A stretch of DNA of 64,000 nucleotides from Salinispora arenicola (lineage in GTDB: Bacteria > Actinomycetota > Actinomycetes > Mycobacteriales > Micromonosporaceae), in the NCBI RefSeq assembly GCF_006716065.1, contig NZ_VFOL01000001.1:4464001-4528000 (forward strand), written 5' to 3'. Made by a program: the position numbers and the translations under genes. Shown here piece by piece: positions 51,794 to 60,215 of the stretch. The notes under the pieces were generated by a model that saw nothing but the letters and a program-made list of their open reading frames with translations, did no database searches and was not told the DNA's origin. Numbering within the stretch: the stretch's first letter is position 1; each line of letters opens with the position of its first letter.

Positions 51794-53077
51794 TCAGCCG
51801 CCGCTCACCGAGGGGTCCGGGGCGGGTGAGCCGCCGCTCTCGGAGGACTCCGGCGCGGGTGAGCCACCGGCAACCGTGCCAGGGTTCGGTGCTGCCTTAC
51901 TCGGTGCCAGGCCGGCCGGCACGGGCAGGGCGCTGCCCTTGACGTACTCGTCCCAGCTCACGTTCCAGGCGGTCCAGCCGTTGCCCTCGCCCAGCGTCAC
52001 CTCGGTGCCCTTGACGGTCACCAGATCGCCGACCTCGGTGACGCCCATCAGCCAGTCGGCAGCGGCGGCGGACAGGTTGGTACAGCCGTGGGAGACGTTG
52101 GTATACCCCTGAACCCCCTCTGACCACGGCGCGGAGTGGAGAAACTCCCCCTGCCAGGTCAACCGCTGCGCGTCCTCGACATCGACCACGTACGGGTCGG
52201 CTGATCCGCGGGTGTCGAAGGTGGTGTACTCATGCTTCTCCATGATGACCATCTTGCCGCTGGACGTCGGCGTGCTCGGCTTGCCGAGGCTCACCGGTAT
52301 CTCCCGTAGCAGCTTCCCGTCGCGGAAGACCGACATCTGCTTGGTCTCGTTGTCGATCTCCAGGGCGACCTGCCGGCCGATTTTCGAGGTCGCCCGCCGG
52401 TCGGCGTCACCCACGTATTCCTTGCCGATCGGCAGGCCCTCGAGCCCAGCCCGGAAACTGATCGTCGTACCCGGTTTCCAGAAGTCCGGTGCCCGATAGT
52501 AGACCTGCCTGCCGTCGGACACCCAGGACCAGACTCCCGGCTGTGGCGGGTCGGTCTGCACGAACAGACGGCGCTGCACCGTTGCCCGGGCTTCCTCCGG
52601 AATCGGTGGGTCGAATGCGACGGTCACCGGCATCGCGGTTCCGTACGTCCGTTCATCGGCGAAATACAATGTACTGGTAATTGCTGGTTTGGTGGACTTC
52701 GGCATGGTGGTGAAGGTTGATTTCCGGGTGGTGGTGGTTTTACCAGAGTCACCGGTAGCGGTCACCTCGGCGGTGTACGTCCGTTCCGGCTTCAGCGGCA
52801 CGCTCGGCACCCAGGTCGAACCGTCCTCCCGTGGCTCCCCCTTGACCTCGGCGCCCGTGTCGTCGGTGATCCGGACGGAGGTGACCGTCCCGCCCTTGAC
52901 CGTGGTGCCGACCTCGGCACTGATCGGTACGTCCTTCGCTTGGTCGGTCGGCGTCACGGTCAATTCCGGTGGAGCCGGTCGGGCCTCCTCTCGCCCGCCG
53001 AACGTGCACCCTCCGAGCGCCACCGGCACGGCCGCGACGGTTACCGCGAGCAGCGTCACTCGCCGCCTGAAGTTCAT
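51794..53077 (-). CDS. Lipoprotein L,D-transpeptidase (YkuD family)
   Basis: A 427-residue lipoprotein forming 3-3 peptidoglycan cross-links. The signal peptide ends in a lipobox (ALGGC, Cys24). Ig-like domains follow (about 36-130 and 131-250), then the YkuD catalytic domain with the Cys in SHGCTNLS (near residue 340). The C-terminal 60 residues end in two copies of a GGSPAP-type repeat, probably a wall-spanning tail. This order matches LdtMt2-type actinobacterial enzymes. ATG 53077 has GGGGGGAAG upstream. Confidence 0.93.
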   Translation of the reverse strand: MNFRRRVTLLAVTVAAVPVALGGCTFGGREEARPAPPELTVTPTDQAKDVPISAEVGTTVKGGTVTSVRITDDTGAEVKGEPREDGSTWVPSVPLKPERTYTAEVTATGDSGKTTTTRKSTFTTMPKSTKPAITSTLYFADERTYGTAMPVTVAFDPPIPEEARATVQRRLFVQTDPPQPGVWSWVSDGRQVYYRAPDFWKPGTTISFRAGLEGLPIGKEYVGDADRRATSKIGRQVALEIDNETKQMSVFRDGKLLREIPVSLGKPSTPTSSGKMVIMEKHEYTTFDTRGSADPYVVDVEDAQRLTWQGEFLHSAPWSEGVQGYTNVSHGCTNLSAAAADWLMGVTEVGDLVTVKGTEVTLGEGNGWTAWNVSWDEYVKGSALPVPAGLAPSKAAPNPGTVAGGSPAPESSESGGSPAPDPSVSGG

Positions 53078-53461
53078 GAGCTTCCCCCCGATTTTCGCCT
53101 ACCTCCGCCACATTCTCTCCGCCGCACTACCCGGGGCACGCATTTTCGACGAATTCGATGACGCGATTATCGCCCTTTCTTTCCGGCCTTACGCTATTCG
53201 TTCCGAGCATGTCCGATCGCGGACTCCGATCTGATACGTGTCGTTCCATCCTATTTGCCCAGCGAATTCCTCCTAATCCGGGCAGGCTCGTGCGAACCTG
53301 CCGGGTGCCCCTCGTGGTCAGGTTCTCGGCGCTTTCCCAGGCGGGGCCATCCGCGTCCGCGACCTACGACGAATGTCAGGCGGCCTGGCCGCAGGCGGCC
53401 GTCCGTGTCGCGGCTCGGGTCACCGTTGCTGTCGACAGCCAGCCGGTGGGAGGGTGAACGG
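53078..53461. other. Intergenic stretch with AT-richer promoter DNA
   Basis: This 384-base gap separates the divergent transpeptidase and small hypothetical gene. Positions 53145-53275 are AT-richer and should hold the transpeptidase promoter. No RNA element or repeat is evident. Confidence 0.45.
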
Positions 53462-53740
53462 GTGGGGCTGAACAAGGACATCGCAGCGCAGCTCGCCGAG
53501 GCGCGGCTGGCGGAATGGAAACGCGACGGGCACGACGAGTGGCGCGCGATGATCGACGACAAGAACCTGCGCCGGGTCGTGGGCGAGGACGGCAAGCGGT
53601 ACACCGTGGTCAGCCACGCCTTCGACGATGGCGATGGTCGGGTCCGGATGTCGGTCGCGGTGGACGACGGCGGCCTGTCGGCGCTGGTTCCGCTGGTGAG
53701 AGACGACATCATGCGCCCGGATGGCACCTTTGTCAGGTGA
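53462..53740 (+). CDS. Small hypothetical protein
   Basis: A 92-residue soluble protein starting at GTG 53462, with GGGAGGG seven bases upstream. It is charged and compact: NKDIAAQLAEARLAEWKRDG, then EDGKRYTVVSHAFDDGDGRVRMSVAVDDGG. No family recognised. The open frame runs far upstream, but that part is not coding-like. It reads towards the E2 gene; a hairpin lies between. Confidence 0.65.
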   Translation: MGLNKDIAAQLAEARLAEWKRDGHDEWRAMIDDKNLRRVVGEDGKRYTVVSHAFDDGDGRVRMSVAVDDGGLSALVPLVRDDIMRPDGTFVR

Positions 53741-53794
53741 CCTCGGCTTGGACACCGACGTCGCGTCGACGCTCCTGCGGAATCAGGGCGAAGC

Positions 53795-53828
53795 CCGGAA
53801 CGCGGAGCCGAGCGGCCCCGCGTTCCGG
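53795..53828. terminator. Hairpin between the small gene and the E2 gene
   Basis: A perfect 11-bp stem (53795-53805 with 53818-53828), 12-base loop, ends two bases before the E2 stop codon on the minus strand. Confidence 0.65.
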
Positions 53829-53829
53829 T

Positions 53830-55122
53830 TCAGATGTTCGCGATCAGAAGCGGCGGCCGCTCGACACAGTCCGCGACGTGTCGCAGGAAGCCACCGGCCA
53901 CCCCTCCGTCACAGACCCGATGGTCGAAGGTGAGGCTGATCTGCGTCACCTTCCGTACCGCGAGCTGCCCGTCGACCACCCACGGCTTGTCCACGATCCG
54001 CCCGACGCCGAGCAGCGCCGCCTCGGGATGGTTGATGATCGGCGTCGACCCGTCCACCCCGAACACGCCGTAGTTGTTCAGGGTGAACGTCCCCCCGGTG
54101 AGCCGGGTGGGGGGCAGCGTGCCGGCCCGCGCCGCCGCCGTGGTCTCGGCCAGCGCGGCGGCCAGCCCGGCGGTGGTGAGCCGCTGCGCGTCCCGCAGGA
54201 CCGGAACCACGAGACCCCGGTCGGTCTGGGCGGCGATGCCCAGATGCACCCCGGCAGACTGGACGATGCGCTGCGCCGCGCTGTCCACCCGGGCATTGAG
54301 CTCGGGGAACTTCCGCAGCCCGGACAGGCAGATCCGGGCGAACAACGCCAGGATGCTCACCGGTTCGCCCGGGGTGGCCGCGTTGATCGCCGCACGGGTC
54401 TCCAGCAGGGCGGTCGCGTCGGCGTCCACCCAGATCGTCACCTCGGGAATCTCGCGCCGGCTGCGAGCAAGCTTGTCGGCGATGACCTTACGGATACCGG
54501 TCAGCGGCACGATCACATCACCGTCGCCGGGTGCGACCTGCGCGTTGGGAACGGCCACGGCCGGGGCCGAAACGGCGGCCTCCACATCAGCACGCCGAAT
54601 CACGCCACCGCGACCGGTGCCGCGCAGCGCGGCCAGGTCGACGCCACGTTGCTTCGCCAACCGCCGCACGATCGGCGAGATGACCCGGACGTTACCGCCG
54701 GACGGGCCGGCGCCGTTGCCCGGGGCCGTGCCCCCCGGTGCCGGGCGCGGCCGGCGGCGCCGACGAGCGGTTGCACCGTGGCCGGCACCGTACCCGACCA
54801 GGACGTTTCCGGAGCCAGCCCGCTCCTGCTCACGGTAGACCGCATGCCCGGCAGGCTCTCCGGAAGCGCCGTCGGCCACGTCCAACGGCGCGATGGTGAT
54901 CAAGGGCTGGCCGACCGGCCGTACCTCGCCCGCCGTGCCGTGCAGCGCCACCACCCGCCCGGCGTACGGGCAGGGAACGTCGACGACCGCCTTGGCGGTC
55001 TCCACCTCCACGACGGCCTGGTCCACCGTCACCGTGTCGCCCACGGCGACCCGCCACTCGACGATCTCCGCCTCACTCAGCCCTTCCCCGAGGTCCGGCA
55101 GAAGGAAAACCCGCTCGCTCAT
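53830..55122 (-). CDS. bkdC: Dihydrolipoyl acyltransferase (E2) of a branched-chain 2-oxoacid dehydrogenase
   Basis: A 430-residue E2 core. One lipoyl domain has Lys44 in VEVETAKAVVDVP. The E1/E3-binding domain is VISPIVRRLAKQRGVDL (about 144-160), after a basic linker with an RRRRRPRP run. The catalytic domain ends in SLTFDHRVCDGGVAGGF. It transfers branched acyl groups to CoA from leucine, valine and isoleucine breakdown. ATG 55122 shares its A with the E1-beta stop. No E3 gene is in the window. Confidence 0.88.
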   Translation of the reverse strand: MSERVFLLPDLGEGLSEAEIVEWRVAVGDTVTVDQAVVEVETAKAVVDVPCPYAGRVVALHGTAGEVRPVGQPLITIAPLDVADGASGEPAGHAVYREQERAGSGNVLVGYGAGHGATARRRRRPRPAPGGTAPGNGAGPSGGNVRVISPIVRRLAKQRGVDLAALRGTGRGGVIRRADVEAAVSAPAVAVPNAQVAPGDGDVIVPLTGIRKVIADKLARSRREIPEVTIWVDADATALLETRAAINAATPGEPVSILALFARICLSGLRKFPELNARVDSAAQRIVQSAGVHLGIAAQTDRGLVVPVLRDAQRLTTAGLAAALAETTAAARAGTLPPTRLTGGTFTLNNYGVFGVDGSTPIINHPEAALLGVGRIVDKPWVVDGQLAVRKVTQISLTFDHRVCDGGVAGGFLRHVADCVERPPLLIANI

Positions 55123-56126
55123 CAGGCCGCCACCCATCGCTCGTCGGGCTGGTCGTCCCACTGGAGGCGGGCCACGGCGTCGAGCACCCGATCCACCGAC
55201 GGCAGGTGGGTATGCTCCAGCATCGGCGCGGGATACGGGATATCCAGCCCGGACACCCGCAGCACCGGGGCGTGCAGGGAGTGGAAGCAGCGCTCCTGCA
55301 CCCGGGCGGCGATCTCCGCGCCGACCCCGGCGAAACCCTGAGCCTCCTGGACCACCACGCACCGACCCGTCTTCCGCACCGAAGCCACGATCGTGTCGTC
55401 GTCGAACGGCACGATCGTCCGCACGTCGACGACCTCGAGGTCCCAGCCCTCCTCCCGGGCCTCCTCGGCGGCCTCCAGTGCCACCGGCACCGCCGGTCCG
55501 TACGCGACCAGGGTGGCGCCGGCGCCGGGACGGCGTACGGCGGCACGGCCGAACGGTTCGGTCCGGGCCGGCAGTTGCGCCTCGGCGCTGGCGAAATAGA
55601 GCTTCTTCGGCTCCAGGAACACGACCGGGTCCGGGTCGTCGATCGCCTCGCGCAGCAGCGAGTAGGCGTCGGCCACAGTGGCCGGGGCGACGACCTTCAG
55701 GCCGGGGGTGTGCGCGTAGTACGCCTCGGAGGAGTCACAGTGGTGCTCCACCCCGCCGATGCCCCCGGCGTACGGGATCCGGATGACGATGGGCGCGGTC
55801 AACGCGCCGCGAGTGCGGTTGCGCAGCTTCGCCACATGTGAGGCGATCTGTTCGAACGCCGGGTACCCGAACGCGTCGAACTGCATCTCCACCACCGGCC
55901 GCAGACCTGACATGGCCAGGCCGACCGCGAAACCGACGATGCCGGCCTCGGCGAGCGGAGTGTCGAAACAGCGCTTGTCGCCGAAGCGGGCCGCCAGCCC
56001 GTCGGTGATCCGGAAGACCCCGCCGAGTTGGCCGACGTCCTCGCCGAACACGAGCACCCGATCGTCCTCAAGCATCGCGTCGGCGAGCGCGGCGTTGAGT
56101 GCCTTCGCCATGGTCGTGCTGGCCAT
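55122..56126 (-). CDS. bkdB: Branched-chain 2-oxoacid dehydrogenase E1 beta
   Basis: A 334-residue transketolase-type beta subunit. VLVFGEDVGQLGGVFRITDGL, DTPLAEAGIVGFAVGLAMSGLRPVVE and IRIPYAGGIGGVEHHCDSSEA contain the TPP and substrate-facing residues. Together with E1-alpha it decarboxylates branched 2-oxoacids. ATG 56126 overlaps the E1-alpha stop by one base (GTG 56129 is possible). It is the middle gene of the operon. Confidence 0.9.
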   Translation of the reverse strand: MASTTMAKALNAALADAMLEDDRVLVFGEDVGQLGGVFRITDGLAARFGDKRCFDTPLAEAGIVGFAVGLAMSGLRPVVEMQFDAFGYPAFEQIASHVAKLRNRTRGALTAPIVIRIPYAGGIGGVEHHCDSSEAYYAHTPGLKVVAPATVADAYSLLREAIDDPDPVVFLEPKKLYFASAEAQLPARTEPFGRAAVRRPGAGATLVAYGPAVPVALEAAEEAREEGWDLEVVDVRTIVPFDDDTIVASVRKTGRCVVVQEAQGFAGVGAEIAARVQERCFHSLHAPVLRVSGLDIPYPAPMLEHTHLPSVDRVLDAVARLQWDDQPDERWVAA

Positions 56127-57274
56127 CACGCGGCTCCCTCCTGGTCGGCGGTCAATTCGGCGCGGACCTGCTCGCGCTGTTCGGCCAGTTGCGGCGTCGG
56201 TTCGGCGTAGACGTGGTCGAAGAGCGTCATCGGGTCGACGGTCGGCTTGTCGTGCATCCGCTCGCGCAGATCGGCCGCGTACTCCTCGGCCTGCCCGGCG
56301 ACCCGCGCCACGATGGTGTCGTCCAACGCGCCTCGGGCTCGCAGGTAGGTCTCCAACCGGGCGACCGGGTCGCGGTCCTGCCAGACGGCCACCTCATCGG
56401 CGTCGCGGTAGCGAGTGGCGTCGTCGGCGTTGGTGTGTGGCTCCATCCGGTAGGTGTGAGCCTCCACCAGGAAGGGGCCGTGGCCGGCGCGGGCGTGTGC
56501 CACGGCCCGGGTGAGCACGGCGAGCACGGCGACCGGGTCGTTGCCGTCGACCTGTTCGCTGGGCACGCCGTAGCCGACGCCCTTGTACGCCAGACTGGGC
56601 GCGGCGGTCTGCCGGGACAGCGGGACGCTGATCGCGTACCGGTTGTTCTGCACAAAGTAGACGACCGGCGCCTTGAACACGGCGGCGAAGTTGACCCCCT
56701 CGTGGAAGTCGCCCTCGCTGGTGGCGCCGTCGCCGATGAAGGTCAGGGCCACCGTCTCCCGGCCCTGGTACGCCTCCCCGTAGGCGAGGCCGGCGGCGTG
56801 CACGCACTGGGTCGCCAGCGGGGTGCACTGCGGGGCGCTTCGCCGGAGGACCGGGTCGTAGCCGCAGTGCCAGTCTCCGCGCAGCAGGGTCAGCACCTCG
56901 ACGGGGTCGATCCCCCGGGCGGTCAGCGCCATGGACTCACGGTAGGTCGGGAACACCCAGTCGTCGTCGCGCAGTGCGAGGACCGCGCCGACCTGGCACG
57001 CCTCCTGACCCCGGGCGGACGGGTAGACGGCCAGCCGGCCCTGTTTGGTCAGCGCTGTGGCCTGCAGGTCGAACCGGCGGCCGATCACCATCCGCCGGTA
57101 CAGCTCGACGAGCGCCTCGACGGGTGGCTCTGGGTAGTCGGGGTGAGCCGGGAGCGGAGTGCCGGCGGGGTCGAGCAGGCGGATCTGTTCACCGGCTGGC
57201 AGTAGTGGGTGGGCCGGGTCCGGCTGTGCGGCCGGCCGGGACTTTCTGCGGACCGCCCGGGGTGTGGTCGTCAC
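56126..57274 (-). CDS. bkdA: Branched-chain 2-oxoacid dehydrogenase E1 alpha
   Basis: A 382-residue TPP-binding subunit. The GDGATSEGDFHEGVNFAAVF...NN motif binds TPP-Mg, and ALTKQGRLAVYPSARGQEACQ and YRMEPHTNADDATRYR match BCKDH rather than pyruvate E1. I start at GTG 57274, behind an AGGAGGT ribosome site at ideal distance; ATG 57307 would add 11 residues. It is the first gene of the operon and divergent from the Lrp-type regulator. Confidence 0.9.
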   Translation of the reverse strand: MTTTPRAVRRKSRPAAQPDPAHPLLPAGEQIRLLDPAGTPLPAHPDYPEPPVEALVELYRRMVIGRRFDLQATALTKQGRLAVYPSARGQEACQVGAVLALRDDDWVFPTYRESMALTARGIDPVEVLTLLRGDWHCGYDPVLRRSAPQCTPLATQCVHAAGLAYGEAYQGRETVALTFIGDGATSEGDFHEGVNFAAVFKAPVVYFVQNNRYAISVPLSRQTAAPSLAYKGVGYGVPSEQVDGNDPVAVLAVLTRAVAHARAGHGPFLVEAHTYRMEPHTNADDATRYRDADEVAVWQDRDPVARLETYLRARGALDDTIVARVAGQAEEYAADLRERMHDKPTVDPMTLFDHVYAEPTPQLAEQREQVRAELTADQEGAA

Positions 57275-57379
57275 GGCGGGTACCTCCTGGACATCTGGTG
57301 CGCCCATGCTCCTGCTGTCGGATGATTGACTCAAGATCCGTCGTGAACGCAGGATGTTTGGTGATCAGGAGGTGCTGTG

Positions 57380-57886
57380 GTGAGCCAAGAGTCCGGACCC
57401 TGGGCGGCCTCGGCGGCCGGACCGGGACGATCGGCCCGGCCACTCGACGATGTGGACCGCCGCATCCTGGCTGAGCTGGTCCGTGACGGACGCACGTCGG
57501 TGCGGACGCTCGCCGCGCGCCTGCATATCTCCCGGACCAACGCGTACGCCCGGGTGGAGCGGTTGCTGCGGGACGGCGTGGTCACCGGCTTTCAGGCCCG
57601 GGTGGCACCAGAGGCCGCCGGGCTCGGTACCTCGGCGTACATCGCGATCACCATTGAGCAGAACACCTGGCGTGAGGTCTCGGCAGAGCTGGCCCAGGTG
57701 CGCTACCTCGAGCACGCCGCGTTGGTCGGTGGCGATCACGACGTGCTCGCCCTGGTCCGCGCCCCGGACAACGCCACGCTACGGGATGTGGTGCTGACCC
57801 GGGTGCAGAGCATTCCCGGGGTGCTTTCCACCCGCACCTGGCTGGTCTTCCACGAGTTCGACGGCGAGACGTCACCCTGGGGGTGA
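57380..57886 (+). CDS. Lrp/AsnC-family regulator, probable bkd regulator
   Basis: A 168-residue regulator. The helix-turn-helix is LDDVDRRILAELVRDGRTSVRTLAARLHISRTNAYARVERL, followed by the RAM ligand-binding domain (IAITIEQNTWREVSAELAQ, VGGDHDVLALVRA). Lrp-type proteins beside bkd operons (BkdR) respond to branched-chain amino acids, so this is its likely target. GTG 57380 or 57377 both follow AGGAGG. The 105-base gap to bkdA contains the shared control region. Confidence 0.88.
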   Translation: MSQESGPWAASAAGPGRSARPLDDVDRRILAELVRDGRTSVRTLAARLHISRTNAYARVERLLRDGVVTGFQARVAPEAAGLGTSAYIAITIEQNTWREVSAELAQVRYLEHAALVGGDHDVLALVRAPDNATLRDVVLTRVQSIPGVLSTRTWLVFHEFDGETSPWG

Positions 57887-57925
57887 TGGCGCCGTTCCCG
57901 GTTGCGGGGCCGGGCTCGGGGGACC

Positions 57926-58906
57926 TCAACGCTCCGGCGGGACCGTCAGGTCCTCCCGGTCGGCCAGCTCCAGCAGGGGCTCCAGCGAGTACGCCCGGTC
58001 GTCCAGTCCCGCGTGCGGGTCGCCGCGCTCGGCGAAGCGGGTCGGCATCGTGGTGACGTCGAAGTCCTCCGGCTGGGCATCGTCCAGCTCGCCCCAGCCC
58101 ACCGGCGCGGAGACCAGCGCCGCCGGGGTGGGCCGGATCGAGTACGCCGAGGACATCGTGTGGTCGCGGGCCATTTGGTTGTAGTCGACGAAGACCGGTC
58201 GGTCCCGCTGGTCCCGCCACCATGTGGTGGTGACCAGATCGGGCCGGCGACGCTGCATCTCCCGGCCCAGCGCCAGCACCGCCCGGCGGCAGTCACCGAA
58301 GCTCCACCGCGGCTCGATGGTGAGGTAGACGTGCAGCCCCCGACCCCCGGTGGTCTTCGGGTAGCCCACCAGCCCGAGCTCGTCGAGGAACGCGCGGACC
58401 TCGTGTGCCACCGAAACCACCTGGTCGAACCCGACTCCGGGCAGCGGATCCAGGTCGACGCGCAGTTGGTCCGGTCGCTCGACGTCCCGCCGGGACACCG
58501 GCCACGGATGGAAGCGGAGCGTGCCGAGGTTGACCGCCCAGGCCACCACGGCGAGTTCGCTCGGTGCGACCTCGTCCGCACTGCGGCCACTGGGGAACGT
58601 GATGTGTGCGGTACGGACCCAGCTGGGGGCTCCCGCCGGAAGCCGCTTCTGATAGAAGGCGTCGCCCCGGTTGTCCGCCCGAGTCGCGATCTTGGCACCC
58701 GCGAAGACCCCACGCGGCCACCGTTCGAGCATCGTCGGCCGGTCCCGCAGGGCGCGCAGGATGCCCTCGCCGACGGCAAGGAAGTAGCGCACCACGTCGA
58801 GTTTGGTCAGCCCACGCTCGGGAAAGTACGGTTTGTCTGGGCTGGAGACGCGGACCAGCCGCCGCCCCACCCGGATCTCCTCGACCGGCGTCGCCACGTT
58901 CCACAC
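57926..58906 (-). CDS. Stand-alone LigD-type primase-polymerase
   Basis: A 326-residue archaeo-eukaryotic-primase-fold polymerase like the POL domain of LigD, which fills gaps in non-homologous end joining. SPDKPYFPERGLTKLDVVRYF is the start typical of LigD-POL. LRVDLDPLPGVGFDQV has the metal-binding DxD. TTGGRGLHVYLTIEP and VFVDYNQMARDHTMSSAYSIRP carry the nucleotide-binding and third acidic residues. No ligase or nuclease domain is fused. GTG 58906 or 58897 are possible starts, with weak ribosome sites. No Ku gene is in the window. Confidence 0.88.
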   Translation of the reverse strand: MWNVATPVEEIRVGRRLVRVSSPDKPYFPERGLTKLDVVRYFLAVGEGILRALRDRPTMLERWPRGVFAGAKIATRADNRGDAFYQKRLPAGAPSWVRTAHITFPSGRSADEVAPSELAVVAWAVNLGTLRFHPWPVSRRDVERPDQLRVDLDPLPGVGFDQVVSVAHEVRAFLDELGLVGYPKTTGGRGLHVYLTIEPRWSFGDCRRAVLALGREMQRRRPDLVTTTWWRDQRDRPVFVDYNQMARDHTMSSAYSIRPTPAALVSAPVGWGELDDAQPEDFDVTTMPTRFAERGDPHAGLDDRAYSLEPLLELADREDLTVPPER

Positions 58907-59075
58907 CGTAACCGCGTCCGCACGGAAACGGGGCCGAAAGCACGGGCGTCCGGGAAACCTCGGGTGGACCCCTGCCGACACGTCGGCGCCGGCCCACCCG
59001 CCCTGGTGAACCAGGGTGCCGTGCCGAATGGCGACACCCGGCACGGCACAGCGGTGACCCGCTGGCCACCCAGTG

Positions 59076-59954
59076 TCACCAGGCGGTCGGCGGCAACCCG
59101 TCCGGCTCCGGCAGGATCCGGCGCAGCTGCCCCGGGGGCCAACTCCGCCGCTGCCACTCCCGCGGGTAGCCCACCGAGACCTCCTCGAACCGCACGCCGT
59201 CATACCAGGTGGTGCGGGGGATGTGCAGGTGGCCGTAGACCACCGCGGCGGCATCGAACCGTCGGTGCCAGTCGCTCGTGGTCTCGGTGCCGCACCACTG
59301 GGCGAAGATCGGATAGCGGAGGATGCTTGTGGGCTCACGGCGAAGCGGCCAGTGGTTCATCAGGACGGTCGGCAGCGCCGGATCCCGCTCCGCCAGCCGC
59401 CGGGCCGTGCCGGCGACCCGGGCCGCGCACCACGCCGAACGGCTCTCGTACGGGTCGGGGTACAGCAGGTACTCGTCGGTGCAGACGATCCCGGTCCGGT
59501 GCGCCTCGGCGAGTGCTGCCTGCGGCGTGTCGAAGCCCTCGGGGCGCCAGCTGTAGTCGTAGAGAAGAAACAGCGGCGCCACGGTGACCGGGCCGCCGGG
59601 CCCTTCCCACACCGGATAGGGGTCCTCCGGCGTGACGACGCCGATGGCACGACACAGATCGACCAGGTGTGCGTAGCGGGCCACACCGCGCAGGGTCACC
59701 GGATCGGCGGGCAAGCTCCACAGCTCGTGGTTACCGGGCGACCAGAGCACCTTCGCGAACCGGGCGGCCAGCAGCCGCAGCGCCCATTCGATCTGCGCGA
59801 CCGTGTCTCCGACGTCCCCGGCGACGAGCAGCCAGTCGTCCGGCGACTGCGGGCGCAGTTGCTCGACGACCGCCTGGTTTTCCGCGTGCCGCACATGCAG
59901 ATCACTGATGGCGAGCAGATTCCCCCGACGACCCGTACCGTCCGACCGCGCCAT
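59076..59954 (-). CDS. Calcineurin-type metallophosphoesterase
   Basis: A 292-residue metallophosphoesterase with every ligand block: ISDLHVRH (D, H), AGDVGDT (D), SPGNHELW (N, H), NHWPL (H) and YGHLHIPRT (H, H). The substrate is unknown; relatives occur near phosphopantetheinyl transferases and secondary-metabolite loci, but no such gene is here. ATG 59954 is the start. The 169-base gap to the LigD-type gene holds no feature I can name. Confidence 0.88.
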   Translation of the reverse strand: MARSDGTGRRGNLLAISDLHVRHAENQAVVEQLRPQSPDDWLLVAGDVGDTVAQIEWALRLLAARFAKVLWSPGNHELWSLPADPVTLRGVARYAHLVDLCRAIGVVTPEDPYPVWEGPGGPVTVAPLFLLYDYSWRPEGFDTPQAALAEAHRTGIVCTDEYLLYPDPYESRSAWCAARVAGTARRLAERDPALPTVLMNHWPLRREPTSILRYPIFAQWCGTETTSDWHRRFDAAAVVYGHLHIPRTTWYDGVRFEEVSVGYPREWQRRSWPPGQLRRILPEPDGLPPTAW

Positions 59955-60095
59955 GCCCCGATCCTAACCCCGCATCTCAGCCTCGTCGATCTTGTGTTTC
60001 CGGCTCCGGGTCGGGCTGATGCGCGGCCCGCAGGGCCGGACCAGCGGCGTGTGACGGGTGCCGGCTCTCCGGAGCGGACCCGGTAGGATTTCCTC

Positions 60096-60176
60096 GGGCC
60101 GGGACTGGCGCGGTTGGGATGGAGCACCATCGGGGAACGGCCCGTGACGAGGACGCACGCCGGGCGCCTGGGCCTC
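60096..60176 (+). ncRNA. ZTP (pfl) riboswitch upstream of glyA
   Basis: The leader contains the conserved parts of the pfl motif in order: GGGACTGGCG, then a hairpin (GGGATGGAGCACCATC) followed by GGGGAAC, and 3' GCCGGGCGCCTGGGC, which forms the P3 pseudoknot arm. pfl RNAs bind the folate-stress alarmone ZTP and commonly precede one-carbon genes such as glyA and purH. It ends about 40 bases before the glyA ATG. Confidence 0.78.
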
Positions 60177-60215
60177 CACACGTCCGCAGGAGCCGCACGT
60201 CCAGCAGGAGGTCAC

